Below, piece after piece: positions 30,541 through 40,640 of a stretch of 64,000 nt of DNA (positions are counted from its first letter, which is position 1; each line of letters starts with the position of its first letter). The notes beneath the pieces are model-generated. The model was not told where the DNA came from, searched no databases, and saw only the letters and a program-made list of their open reading frames with translations. This DNA is from Tretioscincus oriximinensis (taxonomy: Eukaryota > Chordata > Lepidosauria > Squamata > Gymnophthalmidae), in the NCBI GenBank assembly GCA_022410635.1, contig JAJVDF010000298.1, forward strand, positions 1,005,860 to 1,069,859, written 5' to 3'. The translations under genes and the position numbers were made by a program.

Positions 30541-31443
30541 TAGGGTGGGTGCACACAGATATTTTCTTACTCAATGGGCGCGAGATGAGGGAGGTTCTGG
30601 CACACGTGTTAAGCTTTTGTCAGCAGTCGTCCCACAATCAACGCCGTTTATCTCAGAATAAACTATTGCTGGGATATTCAGGCATCATTCCTGAGAACCT
30701 CCATCTTCTCGCGGCTGACCTCCGTCCTCTCGTGGCCGCCCCCCCCCTCCTCTAGCGTGAGCACAAAAGGCAGGAGAGCTTAAAGCGAGGACGCAGCAGT
30801 AGTTGTCGAAAGGACTGCACTGCACTGACAGGCGGCATCCACAGGGAGCCAATCTGTTCCTCGAAATGGGAGCCTGCCAACCACATACTAGTGTAGACTA
30901 TGGCAGGCCCAATGGGTTGGCAGGATCCTCCGAGGGACAGATTGGCTCCCTGTGGATGCAGCCTGTAAGCTGCAGCGCAGTCCTTTTTGACAGCTACTGC
31001 TACATTAAGAAATTCTGCCAAAGAGGCAGAGGCAGCCGTGTCCTGCTGGCCCCATCCACACGGAGCCTAGTTCTGGATAACATTTTGGGACATTGGCAAG
31101 TGGATGGCCAAGCTCTGTCACAAAATGTTACCCAGAACTAGGCTCCGTGTGGATGGGGCCAGCAGGACGCGGCTGCCTCCGCTTCTTCAGCAGAATTTCC
31201 TCTAGCCAAAACTCCACCTGCTTTTGGGGGCTGCTGCTGACAGAGTGGCTTCAAGGAGGAGGGAAAGTGACGGTGCTGGTCCTCCACCAATGGCAGCATC
31301 AGCCCACAAAAGCAGGCAGGGGTGTGTGTTTGTGCACGAGATTGCTATATTCCGGAATATAGCTTCGAATGCACAAACATGATTGCTAATATTCCTGAAT
31401 ATAGCTTTATTCCAGTTTTTAGCTCGTCGTGTACACGCAGCCT
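30541..31443 (-). mobile_element. Large multi-palindromic element FB2, copy 1
   Basis: Nested inverted repeats: 30791-30860 pairs with about 30935-31002 (GGCATCCACAGGGAGCCAAT against its complement), and about 31021-31085 pairs with 31125-31188 (GGCCCCATCCACACGGAGCC against GGCTCCGTGTGGATGGGGCC). Ends TAGGGTGGGTGCACACAG and, complemented, AAGGCTGCGTGTACACGACG are similar. The whole is the same family as 53996-54865 in opposite orientation. No intact coding sequence. Probably a non-autonomous hAT-like element, judged from its ends only. Confidence 0.7.
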
Positions 31444-31509
31444 TATAGGAAACTGTGTGTGAGAGATGACAAAGGACATGTAAATGTGATATGGGGATGA
31501 ATTCTAGGT

Positions 31510-31600
31510 GAGAAAAACAGTTAATAGACATTTTTATTAACAGAGGAAAAAGTTGGTAGCATGAACTTTCATAGACTAAATCAACTTCATCACATTCAGT
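31510..31600 (-). mobile_element. Penelope-like element 3' end, diverged
   Basis: AAGTTGGTAGCATGAACTTTCATAGAC and AAATCAACTTCATCACATTC follow the pattern of the reverse Penelope terminus with many substitutions. Confidence 0.5.
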
Positions 31601-31777
31601 ACAATAATGGTTGCCAGGGCTTATTATGTGAATGGAGTTGCAAACTTGTAAGAGTGCAACAATCTAAACTGATGATAGCTGAGAAGTAGAAAGGAGAAGA
31701 AATGTTCAAGGGAGCCCTAATGGAACTGGCATGATAATTGGTATTATAATATATGTAAAGTGTCAGAAAATCATCCA

Positions 31778-31865
31778 GCAAAGGAGCTAGCAGCACTTTG
31801 AGACTAACTTGAGAAAAGTGGTTGGCATAAGCTTTCGTAGACAGGTCTACTTCTTCAGATGATCA
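31778..31865 (-). mobile_element. Penelope-like element 3' end
   Basis: AGCAAAGGAGCTAGCAGCAC, then GGCATAAGCTTTCGTAGACA and CTACTTCTTCAGATG, almost identical to the complement of 62175-62255. Confidence 0.8.
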
Positions 31866-32220
31866 TCACCTCTATTCAATTCTCCCTCCATCCATTGCTA
31901 TTTGTACACAAATATCTATATAGTCAGTCCATAGGCATTTAACTCAACACGTCAGATGAAATAGGTTTAAAATACGAATATTATAGTACTGACCTTTCTT
32001 CTCTGTTATATTCTAAGATGCTATTAGAANCCTTTGCTCTATCACTGGCGTTCNTGCTAGCGCAACTGGATCTACAGGAGACTGAAAAGCATCCTTCATC
32101 CTGTCTTGCGTGTGTCTCCTGGCGTTATTCCTTTAGGACAGTAAATGTCTAGTGAAGTGAAGATCTCTCAGGCACAACTCTTCCAGGGACACAGGATCTA
32201 ACTGAGCAAATCAGAGGTAA
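31866..32220. other. Unassigned sequence
   Basis: No gene or repeat recognised. Two Ns. Confidence 0.3.
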
Positions 32221-32221
32221 C

Positions 32222-32495
32222 CCTGATAGTTTCAAGACAGGACTAGACAGGTTTATGGACACTAAAGGTATAAATGGATACTAGGAAGGATATCTGGATG
32301 TTGCCTCTGGGATGGAGCAACAGGCAGTACTCCTGAAATACCATTTGCAGGGAGTCATGATCAGGCGCATATTTTGCTTTCCTCTGTTCGGACTGCCCAG
32401 NTGCATCTGGTGGGCCTCTGTGTGACACAGAATGCTGGACTTGATGGGCTGTGGCCTGATCCAGTATGGCTCTTCTTATGTTCTTATGTTCTGAT
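32222..32495 (+). mobile_element. CR1 LINE 3' end
   Basis: TTTCAAGACAGGACTAGACA through GGATGGAGCAACAGGCAG and GCTGGACTTGATGGGCTGTG to the tail TTATGTTCTTATGTTCTG. Very similar to the complement of 38057-38330, so relatively young. Confidence 0.88.
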
Positions 32496-32699
32496 ATTTT
32501 TACCCAANTGGAAAAGAAAAAAAGAAGAGGAAATATCTTATCCCCAATTGCCAGTGAGGCAGCTATACATCACGGTGTCATGTCATGTGCTATATTTTAT
32601 TTTGTCACTTAAAATTAAATGCATGTGTAACACATGCTGTACTAAAATCAAATTAGTATTTAATCCATTTTGGATGCATGTTGTATTATAGGAAGGAGC

Positions 32700-33015
32700 A
32701 TATGGCTGGGATTCAGAGCAGAGGCGTTTATTTGCAGTAAATATTCATGGCAACTCAGACCAGCTCATTTCCTGCTCTCATGTTATAGAAATGCCNCACT
32801 GACCTCTCTCCATAATCTGCTCTGGGAGCCCAGGCCTTTGCAAAACTGAAATACTGTTGTAATTACTTCCTTGTAGGCTTTCCCATGCATTTCCTGGTGG
32901 GGAAATGGCTATTTATCAAGGGCAAACTCAATTAAATGATGTCACCACAGTGCAAAGATTGTCTTTTAGACAAAGTATTTTATAATATTGCCTCATCTGA
33001 CCTGTAGGGCTGTCA
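32700..33015. promoter_or_regulatory. Candidate enhancer-like / conserved non-coding block
   Basis: Repeat-free by eye and rich in developmental factor-like words: CAATTAAATGATG (homeodomain-like), GATTGTCTTTTAGACAAAG (two SOX-like half-sites facing each other), CTATTTATCAAGG. It resembles vertebrate conserved elements, but this is a judgement of texture only. Confidence 0.25.
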
Positions 33016-33390
33016 AAAGACAAAGGTATCACTAAATAGTGTGAGACAGTCTGGGGAAGTGGTTAGTGTCAGGCTGAAGAAACACAAGGGGCTAAAAGAC
33101 AGATTTACTGGCAATTTGGGGCTTTAAGAAGTCACCCGGCCATCTGCACGTATTGTGCATGAGTGACATATAATGCACGAGACTTACCTGCTCTGTGTCA
33201 CGTGTCTACTGTTCTACAATGCTGGACACATGCAGGAGGAAAAGTAGGTTTCAGGCAGGATATGCCATGAAAGCTGCGAAAAGCAGTTCTCATTAAACCT
33301 GGAAGAACTACGTCACTGACAACCCATGATTGCATCTTCAGGAAACATCCAGATGGTGCCTCCATGCAGACATACAACCTGTATGTGTCT
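33016..33390. other. Unassigned sequence
   Basis: No gene recognised. Confidence 0.3.
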
Positions 33391-33391
33391 C

Positions 33392-33600
33392 CAGCCTCGG
33401 ACTCTTATCTGGAAGCCTCCTGACTTGATAATGCTGGGTGACCTTGGGCTAGTCACAGTTCTTTGGAGCTCTCTAAGCCCCACCTACTTCACAAGGTGTC
33501 TTTTGTGAAGAGAAGAAGTTAAGAAGGTTAAGAAAGCCACTTTGATTCCCTTCAGGTTGAGAAAATGGGGTATAAAAACCAACTCTTCTTTTTTCTATTT
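33392..33600 (+). mobile_element. SINE type A
   Basis: The head is partly lost (CGGACTCTTATCTGGAAGCC). The body is clear: GGGTGACCTTGGGCTAGTCA, CCCCACCTACTTCACAAGGT, GCCACTTTGATTCCCTTCAG and GGGGTATAAAAACCAACTC, then a CT-rich tail. Confidence 0.8.
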
Positions 33601-33660
33601 TGTTTTGCTCCCTGTTAATGCTATAGTTTTGTGAATTTACAATACTAAATCTATATTTAG

Positions 33661-33990
33661 CAGGCACGGATAGCTCAGTCGCTAAGGAATCCGTCTCTCA
33701 GCTGGGAGATGGGGTTTCGAGGCCCTGTGTCGGACGTAGGGAGGGGTGAGCACCTTCCACTAGCCTGTAGCTCTAGCCAACCCAGCTATTCAAAAGCAGG
33801 AACTGCAAGAAATTGCAACTGAATGCAAGTAGATACATGGGAACCACCACAGCCTGGTTGGGAAGATGAAATGTAAGCCTTCGGGCAAAAATACCCTTGT
33901 AAGCCGCTTTGAGTCCCTTTGAAAGGTGAGAAAAGCGGGGTATAAGAACCCAGTTCTTCTCCTTCTCCTTCTCCTTCTTCTTCTTGATTT
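33661..33990 (+). mobile_element. tRNA-derived SINE, type B, full-length
   Basis: Complete: A box TAGCTCAGTCGCTAAGG, B box GGGTTTCGAGGCCC, GAGCACCTTCCACTAGCCTG, GCAAGAAATTGCAACTGA, CCTTGTAAGCCGCTTTGAGT, GCGGGGTATAAGAACC and a (CTTCTC)n/(CTT)n tail at 33955-33985. With 42271-42575 the best reference copy. Confidence 0.92.
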
Positions 33991-34064
33991 GTAAATATGG
34001 ATTTGCATGAGCTAGAATATCCATTGCAGCCTACATGGGCACTAAACNGGTTGCATTAAACCAT

Positions 34065-34950
34065 CCAGGCATGAATGGCTCGTCACTAAGGAGACATTCT
34101 TTCATCTAGGTCAGGGATGGACAAACTTTTTGGAGTCAAGAACCATTTGGTTTCCATGCCCCCTTCCCAGGGTGACTTGGAGGCTGCATCACCAAGCACC
34201 CTTCCTAACCCTCTCCCTTCTCAAGCCACACTCCTTCCCAAGCCCCACCCCCTTCCCAAGACTTTTTCCTTTACCTTTCATTTTCTTTCCTGCTTTCCTT
34301 CTCTCTCTTTTTCTTTCCTTTCAGATATGCAGAGATGGTGCACACCAAGAGCAGTTCCAGATGTCGTCGAGCAGTTCCACCTGCCTGACTCGGCCAGCTG
34401 CCTGTGGCTGTGCCCAGGCGCAGTGCATTGTGCGTCAACAGCAGTTTCTGGTCTGCCTGCTGCGCAGTGCCTGCGCATAGCCACAGGTAGGCGGCAGAGT
34501 CAGGCAGGCAGCAGTCAATCACTGCCGACGTCCAAAACTGATCTTGGGGGGTTGCACCTTGTCTGGATGACGTAGACTTGGCGCACACCACCAAGATCAT
34601 TTCTGGGCATTTTTGGGAAGTAAAATGTGGGAAATCCCCCTCCCTTGGGTTCTTCTGGTGAGGTCAAAGCCACATTCAAGNGGCCAAAGAGCTGCAGGTG
34701 GCTCTAGAACCATAGCTTCAGACCTGTGATCTAGGGGATTGGGTTTCAAAGCCCTGTGTCTGATGCCTTCCACTAGCCTGCAGCTCCAGTCAACTCAGCT
34801 ATTTGAAAGAGATGCAAATTTGTTATCTGTATTTCAAATAGATAAATGAGTACCATCATTAATCTGATTGCTAAGATAGAATATGTAAAAATTAACCTTG
34901 TAAGACGCTCTGGAAAAGAGTGGGGGTATAAAAACTCGATTCTTCTTCAT
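34065..34950 (+). mobile_element. SINE type B', split by a hAT-like element
   Basis: Left part 34065-34111 (ATGGCTCGTCACTAAGG, A box region). Right part 34729-34950 (B box GGGTTTCAAAGCCC, CACTAGCCTGCAGCTCC, ATGAGTACCATCATTAATCT, GGGGTATAAAAACTCG). Joining them restores the usual head spacing. Confidence 0.85.
34112..34728. mobile_element. Non-autonomous hAT-like element with 8-bp target duplication
   Basis: The left end CAGGGATGGACAAACTTTTT is typical of hAT (Charlie-like) termini. Flanking octamers are ATCTAGGT (34104-34111) and ATCTAGGG (34729-34736). The interior holds an inverted repeat (CTGCCTGACTCGGCCAGCTG region near 34380 against CGGCAGAGTCAGGCAGGCAG near 34490) and no transposase. 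The long ORF across it has no recognisable domain. Confidence 0.8.
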
Positions 34951-35740
34951 TGTCCAGGATTAAAACTAAGAATACACATCTATGACACATGTCTCTCTCT
35001 TTTTCTTTTTTTAATAAATATTTTTTCATTGATTTTAACATTTAAAAAATATAGTGAATACAAAGATACAGAAATACAGATATAATAAACAGAATAGTAC
35101 ATAAAAAGTCCCTTTGTCTCTTGAAACCATGCCCATGCTCATTCAGATCCAGTAGCATATAGATCCAGAACCGATAGCATTGATTAATGTGATATACAAT
35201 TATTCCATATTGGAGGGTTCTTAGTACAGATCTAATCCAGATTAACACTAATCCCATATTGGTGATGTGAATTACTGAACTCCTTAAACCAGGTTACACA
35301 GATGTGTATAGAGGGCCTATATTTTTATAACTTTCCTGACTGACTAAAATCTTGGTTACATGGAAATATACTACAAGCGTATCATTCCAGTGACAGCCAA
35401 CAGGTTAAAACTGTGAGATACAAGATATTAGCTCTCTCACAGAAGGTTTCAAGAAATGGTACTGTTAGTATGAGTCTAGAAAAATCTAGCAACACTGTAA
35501 CCCCTTAGAGGTTAATAAACAGAAGGTATGCAACAAGTGGGTAGATAACAGTATGCAAAGAGGATTTGAAGGTAAATTTTCTGGTCTATCTGAAAGACAC
35601 AAGGCTCTTGCATCCATGATCATATGGATCCAGTCTACATGCATAGTCAATGCTACTTAATTTAAATCAAATAGTATTAGCATGGCTAAAGACCCAATTA
35701 ATGTAGTCTAGTATTAGTTCATTTTAGGAGGATGTTAGCA
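34951..35740. other. Unassigned, partly MITE-like (35120-35340)
   Basis: 35195-35330 shares AATCCAGATTAA and GAACTCCTTAAACCAGG with 855-1090 and 35885-35995. 35485-35530 has a short Penelope-like end (GCAACACTGTAACCCCTTAGAGG). No gene. Confidence 0.35.
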
Positions 35741-35744
35741 CAGA

Positions 35745-35890
35745 TCATAAGAACATAAGAGGAGCTGTGCTGAATCAGGCTGGAGCCCATCTAGTCCAGC
35801 ATTCTGTCTCACACAGAGGCCCATCAATTGCATGTAGGTAATATGGAAGAGAAGAAGGCAAAATCTTTAATTGTTCTATACGCCCTGCGA
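35745..35890 (-). mobile_element. CR1 LINE 3' UTR fragment
   Basis: CATAAGAACATAAGAGGAGC tail, GGAGCCCATCTAGTCCAGCA, TCTCACACAGAGGCCCATCA. Truncated after about 140 bases. Confidence 0.8.
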
Positions 35891-36089
35891 GTTCTAATCT
35901 GGATTATCAGTAGTCCCATGCAGATAATGTGGACTAGTGAACTCCTTAAATTGAATTAATAACATTGTGCATAAAGGATTTACAATTCCTTTTCTGCACT
36001 GGGGCTTGTTCCAGATTTTATTCTGGATCAGGAAACAGTTGGCACTTGCTATCCTCTAGTGGCAATTCCGAACAGATGAATGTGTAAAA

Positions 36090-37135
36090 TATATAGGCTG
36101 CTGTCAGACAGGGTAAATAATCAACTTGGAAGTCAACTTTCTGTTGCATTTCCCTTCTCAGATTGTTATATAAACCAGCAGATTGTGAGTTTTAAAGCTG
36201 ATTAGCGAAATTATTGGTTTTCCAGGAAAGCCCTCTGTTAAGTTGATAAATAGGGTTATTGCAGGATGTATGGATAGTTTTGAGAAGAAACTGCGAGGGT
36301 GAGATACTCACAGACTGCTGGACTCAATCTTGAATATCAACAAACAAAATGGTGGATGAGAGAGGCTATCACATGATCAGAAAATCCCGCGTGTCAGAAG
36401 CTGAAAGAATAATAAAACTCAATATACTGTAAAGGTATGAACAAGGTACATTAAAACTGGAAAACCAGTAAATTGGATTATCAGGAAATTCTGGAATAAA
36501 NAAGTGTTGTATGGATACAGCCCAGGTTATTACTTAAACCAGCAGATTATACATTTTAAAGCAGGTTATTTGGATTATGTGTTTTCCAGGTACCCCCATT
36601 ATTAGGTTGACCAGATGACCCCCTTTGGGGGGGGGGGGCTGAAATTATGTTTTTGGGTGCCTCCCAGTTTTTTCTGAGGAAAAAAAAACAAAAAAAACAA
36701 AACATTTTTTGGAAAAAAAAATCCTCAGAAAAAACTGGGAGGCACTCCAAAACCGGGTTTTTAACCACACCCTACAAAAGGGGTCATCTGGTCAGCCTAC
36801 CATTATCAAGTTGGCATATCGGGTTATTGGAAGAAGGCTTGGATGTGTGGATAATTTTACGAAGAAACTACGAGGGTGAGAGTAAAAGGAATCTTCCAGC
36901 AAACTTCCCATCAGCATTTGGGAGGAAGGACTTCGGGACCTCTTCTTGACAAGCTGCAAACAAAATAGCTGACAGGAGAATGTGTCACGTGCATATAAAA
37001 TCTCACATTTCAGCAGATGACAAAACTTGGAATATACTGTAAAGATATGAATATTAAAACCGGAAAGCCGATTAACCAGATTATTGGAAAATCCTGAAAG
37101 AAACAAGCGCTTCGTGACACAGCTCTAGATGTTGC
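36090..37135. mobile_element. Two tandem copies of a MITE-like element, the second split by FB1
   Basis: Copy one spans about 36090-36527, copy two 36528-37135. Both contain AAACCAGCAGATT, ATTTTAAAGC/GTTTTAAAGC, GTTTTCCAGG, GGGTTATTG, GAAGAAACT.CGAGGGTGAGA, AATATACTGTAAAG and TTAAAAC.GGAAA.CC. Copy one ends GTATGGATACAGCCC; copy two ends CGTGACACAGCTC. The ends resemble 3575-3722. Non-coding. Confidence 0.65.
36603..36799. mobile_element. Foldback DNA element FB1 with perfect 7-bp duplication
   Basis: TAGGTTGACCAGATGACCCC to TCTGGTCAGCCTA, arms about 80 bases. CCATTAT stands immediately before (36596-36602) and after (36800-36806). The flanking MITE reads through when the element and one CCATTAT are removed. 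Confidence 0.92.
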
Positions 37136-37139
37136 TAGT

Positions 37140-37845
37140 AGTGACTGGCAGATTTATCGCTGCAGTTCAATATGTGGAGGGTACAATTGGGCACATAATA
37201 GGAATTCAGTTGCATTTTCTATTCTTCTTTACTTTTTTAAAGTCAAGTAGTAAATAGAACATTTTCCCCTGAGGAAACATCAACAGAATATCTCCATGGT
37301 TTCATCTACAACATCATAACAAGATGGCTCTGTTTACCATCCCTCACTAAGAAAAGTAATTAGAATGCAAGGTAATTTCCATTAAATGCATTATGACTTT
37401 AATACCAGTAAACTCCACTTAAATATTTAACAGAAAGAAAAATAATAGTGAAATTANCATACATAATACAATAAGTTATTCTGGGCAAACATAGTGATAA
37501 ATGCATTTTAATAAAATTGTACCAAATTATATGTATCATATGCTTGCTTCCTGTCAATTTTATTTAGAGTTAAATGCCATTGCGATAATTAGTTGGGTTT
37601 TACTGTGTTCATTAAAAGCTTTCCTAATGATCACATGGAAGAATAAGAAAAATTAATCTCTTTCTTGAAACTCATTGAGATCCATCAAGAATGTAAACAA
37701 AAGTACAGCCCAGTGAACACAATATAATGCATTTGCTTCATCTTTTGATACATTTGAACAAAAGGCAATTGGCATCCATCCAGTTGCTGAAGATGGCTGC
37801 ATAAGACTTGAAGGTTTCTGGATTCAGTGCCAGGATTCACAGTGC
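37140..37845. promoter_or_regulatory. Candidate conserved non-coding block
   Basis: Repeat-poor A/T-rich sequence with AAAAGTAATTAGAATGC, GCGATAATTAGTTGGG, TTCCTAATGATCACATGG and GAAAAATTAATCTC, homeodomain-like words at moderate density. No ORF of note. Function inferred from texture only. Confidence 0.25.
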
Positions 37846-37849
37846 ATTT

Positions 37850-37960
37850 ATGAATTTATTCATTTACATTTATATCCCACCATAAGCTTTCAGGGTGGGC
37901 TACAACAGATTAAGCCCCATAGAAACAGTATTAAAAACAGAACATAAAATAGACTGGCTT
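37850..37960 (-). mobile_element. L2-like LINE tail, reverse
   Basis: ATTTATTCATTTACATTTATATCCCACC, then TTTCAGGGTGGGCTACAACA, the reverse of a GGGCGG-TATAAAT tail. Confidence 0.5.
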
Positions 37961-38056
37961 ACAATGCAGATTGTAACTCCATCCAAGTAGTTATTTCACT
38001 GTATTTGGATAGTCCAAAATAAAGCATGGATATTCCAGAAAAAGCATGCTAGAGAA

Positions 38057-38490
38057 CCTTAACATAAGAACATAAGAAGAGCCATACTGGATCAGGCCAC
38101 AGCCCATCAAGTCCAGCATTCTGTGTCACACAGAGGCCCACCAGATGCACCTGGGCAGTCCGAACAGAGGAAAGCAAAATATGCACCTGTTCATGACTCC
38201 CTGCAAATGGTATTTCAGGAGTCCTGCCGATTGCTCCATCCTGGAGGCAACATCCAGACATCCATCCTAGTATCCATTTATACCCTTGGTGTCCATAAAC
38301 CTGTCTAGTCCTGTCTTGAAACTATCCAANCTGTTAGCTACCACTACCTCTTCAGGAAGTAAATTCCACAGGCCGATGACCATCTGGGTGAAAAAATACC
38401 TTCCTTTGTCTGTTCTCACTTTTCTACCCAACAGTTTTAAGGAGTGCCCTCTGGTCCTCGTGTTGTGTGATAGAGAAAACATTTAACCTT
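38057..38490 (-). mobile_element. CR1 LINE 3' end with ORF2 C-terminus
   Basis: Tail AACATAAGAACATAAGAAGA, the full 3' UTR, then coding on the reverse strand: TRTRGHSLKLLGRKVRTDKG and VIGLWNLLPEEVVVA. One N. High similarity to 14192-14560 and to the complement of 32222-32495. Confidence 0.9.
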
Positions 38491-39035
38491 TAACCAGAAT
38501 ATCCCGATATAGGCCCCCTCCAGATGAGTTTTTGCTACCAAGATGATAGTTACATCTGAAAGATTCCACCTCATGTGCTCTCAGAGTTTCAGTAATCCAT
38601 TCTCTAAAAAGCTCCGTTGCTCTGAGTTTTCTTGACTGTATTTGCAATGCTGCTATCAGAGCAGCATTTTTCCCCTGAAAAAAGAACCCCGCTTAGTATG
38701 GCATGAGCTCTGCAAAGAGACAGGAAAAGGCAATAATTCAGCTGGGATTTGAGGTAAGGAATGCACACTTGGCTTAGATTTAAGGAAAGACATGCACACT
38801 GGTGCCCAGACATACAAGGGGAGTGGGAAAGGGCAACCAATCGGGAGACTGTGCAGGCGAGTTCTCGGGGCTGCAATGGAATGGGAATACAATTCCCTGT
38901 GAATATGTCAGCTCCTTGCTCCAGTAACACAGAAAGTTGAGGACGGATGGGCAGTTGGATTATTCCTGATACAAAACAAGAGATCCTGCTGTGAATACAA
39001 TAAATTGTTGAAAAGTTGTCTTACGACTTGCTGGA
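38491..39035. other. Unassigned sequence
   Basis: No repeat or exon recognised. A reverse 108-codon ORF (38604-38930) has no known motif. Confidence 0.3.
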
Positions 39036-39059
39036 GTTACCACATAAAATGGGGATAAA

Positions 39060-39290
39060 AAGACACCATGACTAATGGGCATTGTGGGGTCCATGTTACC
39101 TTAAGGTTCATGGGAATGTCCATTTTGTGTAAAGGTTTGTATATTTTATAGTTTGAGTTCTGTTTTCCCTAGGGGAGGGGGAAGAGCAGGCCTGGGAGGA
39201 GGCGGACTAGGGAATAGCAAATCAGGCCTCAAAGAGCACTCTGGCTACACCTATAAAAGTTGGAGTAGCCAGGGCTATTGGCCTTTCTGG
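39060..39290 (+). promoter_or_regulatory. TATA-containing promoter-like or LTR-like segment
   Basis: CTATAAAAGTTGGAG (TATA box 39252-39259) follows a G/C-rich stretch (GGGGGAAGAGCAGG, GGAGGAGGCGGACTAGGG) and GCAAATCAGGCC, an arrangement expected of an LTR U3/R boundary or a small promoter. No gag or pol is nearby and an FB1 element begins at 39291, so the downstream part is interrupted. Confidence 0.35.
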
Positions 39291-39475
39291 TAGACTGACC
39301 AGATGACCTCTTTTGGGGGGTTGAAAATGCAGTTTGGGGGTGCTTCCCATTTTTTTCTGACGAAAATCTTTTCAAAAAAAGGTTTTTTTAAAAAAAATCT
39401 TTTGTTTTTTAAGTTTTTTACTCAGAAAAAAATGGTTTTTCAATCTCCTCCAAAAGGGGTCATCTTGTCAGCCTA
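39291..39475. mobile_element. Foldback DNA element FB1
   Basis: TAGACTGACCAGATGACCTC to TTGTCAGCCTA. The right arm is shortened: the GGGAGGCACCCC part is missing, so the hairpin is asymmetric. Confidence 0.8.
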
Positions 39476-39629
39476 TGTGGGTGGAGCTTGAGGGGTGAAG
39501 GTGGAAGGGGTCCATACTGGGTTAGCACCTGAGGGGTGGGACGTAGGTATGGCAAGAGAGGAAGCCAGGAAGGGGCTGAGAGAAGTGGTTTGGGTTCTGT
39601 CTCCTCATTGCTACTAAAAGAGTGTACCT

Positions 39630-40040
39630 GGCATAGCTATGTTAGTCTTGGTTGAGAAAATCTAGCAAAGGGGTCTTCTAACACTGAAGGGTAGAAGGAG
39701 GAGGAGAGGGAAAAGAGGAATTAGAAGAAGAAGGAATAGGAGTAGGAAGAGATGGAGGAGTTGATTTTATACCCTGCTTTTCTCAACCTAAAGGGACTCA
39801 AAACAACTTATTCCCTTCACAACAGGCAGCTCGTGAAGTAGGATGGGCTGAGAGAGTTCTAAAGAACTGTGACCAATCCAAGGTCAACCAGCTGGCTTTA
39901 AGAAGGAGTGCAGAATCGAACTGGGAGACTTCCAGATAAGAGTCTGACACTTTAACAACTACTCCGCAGACTAACTAGAAACAAGATAGGCGGCATGAGC
40001 TTCTGCAGATATGTCTGCTTCTTCAGATACTGTTCATTGC
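39630..40040 (-). mobile_element. Penelope-like 3' end split by a reverse SINE A
   Basis: 39632-39686 (AGCTATGTTAGTCTTGGTTG, AATCTAGCAAAGGGG) and 39970-40035 (CTAACTAGAAACAAG, GGCATGAGCTTCTGCAGATA, GCTTCTTCAGATAC) are parts of one reverse Penelope terminus. Confidence 0.6.
39690..39968 (-). mobile_element. SINE type A with purine-rich tail
   Basis: (GGA/GAA)n tail 39690-39755, then TTTTATACCCTGCTTTTCTC, AAAGGGACTCAAAACAAC, AACTGTGACCAATCCAAGGT and the head with CAGAATCGAACTGGGAG (B box complement). Confidence 0.82.
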
Positions 40041-40239
40041 AATAGAGAAAAGAAGGATGGGGAGAAGGATGCATCAGGAGTCCTGACAATAGGTGTTTAA
40101 ATGTCTAGTGAAGGTGCACCTGTTCGCCTTGGCCTTTGACTGAGAGAATATCTTCTTTGCATGCAGATAAGCCTTCATTTTTATCCATTCTATTTTAGAT
40201 TTTTTTTAATCTATTTTATAAATAAAACCTTGAGTATAG

Positions 40240-40640
40240 GATTGGATACACTGTTACTGCTACTACTACTTCTACTACTACTACTACTACTACTAGCTGC
40301 TGCTACTACTTCTGCTGCTACTACTACTGCTACTGCTGCTACTGCTGCTACTACTACTACTACTGCCACTGCTATTACTACTACTTCAACTACTGCTACT
40401 ACTGCTACTACTGCTGCTGCTACTACTTCTACTACTGCTACTACTACTGCTACTGCTACTACTTCTGCTGCTACTACTACTTTTACTACTGCTACTATTA
40501 CTACTGCTGCTACTACTACTACTTCTATTACTGCTTCTTCTACTACTGCTGCTGCTGCTACTACTACTAAAACTACTACTACTGCTACTGCTACTACTGC
40601 TGCTGCTACTACCATTATTACTCATCATCATTCATCATCA
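40240..40640. repeat. Imperfect (CTA/CTG)n trinucleotide tract, about 390 bp
   Basis: ACTACTACT units mixed with GCTGCTGCT and TTCTACTAC interruptions, ending in (CAT)n. The 264-codon Thr/Ala-rich ORF on the forward strand and the Ser- or Val-rich ORFs on the reverse are translations of this tract and not proteins. Confidence 0.95.

Noticed and set aside
33661..33720. tRNA gene with good A and B boxes
   Set aside because: The head belongs to a SINE found in many copies; there is no acceptor-stem pairing or Pol III terminator at tRNA distance. The same holds for 8196, 42271, 57893 and 27700-27795.
34117..34600. 116-152 codon ORFs on both strands
   Set aside because: They lie within a non-autonomous hAT-like element with an internal inverted repeat and no transposase motif.
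39060..39620. Endogenous retrovirus
   Set aside because: One TATA-like segment only. No gag, pol or env coding, no primer-binding site and no paired LTR were seen.
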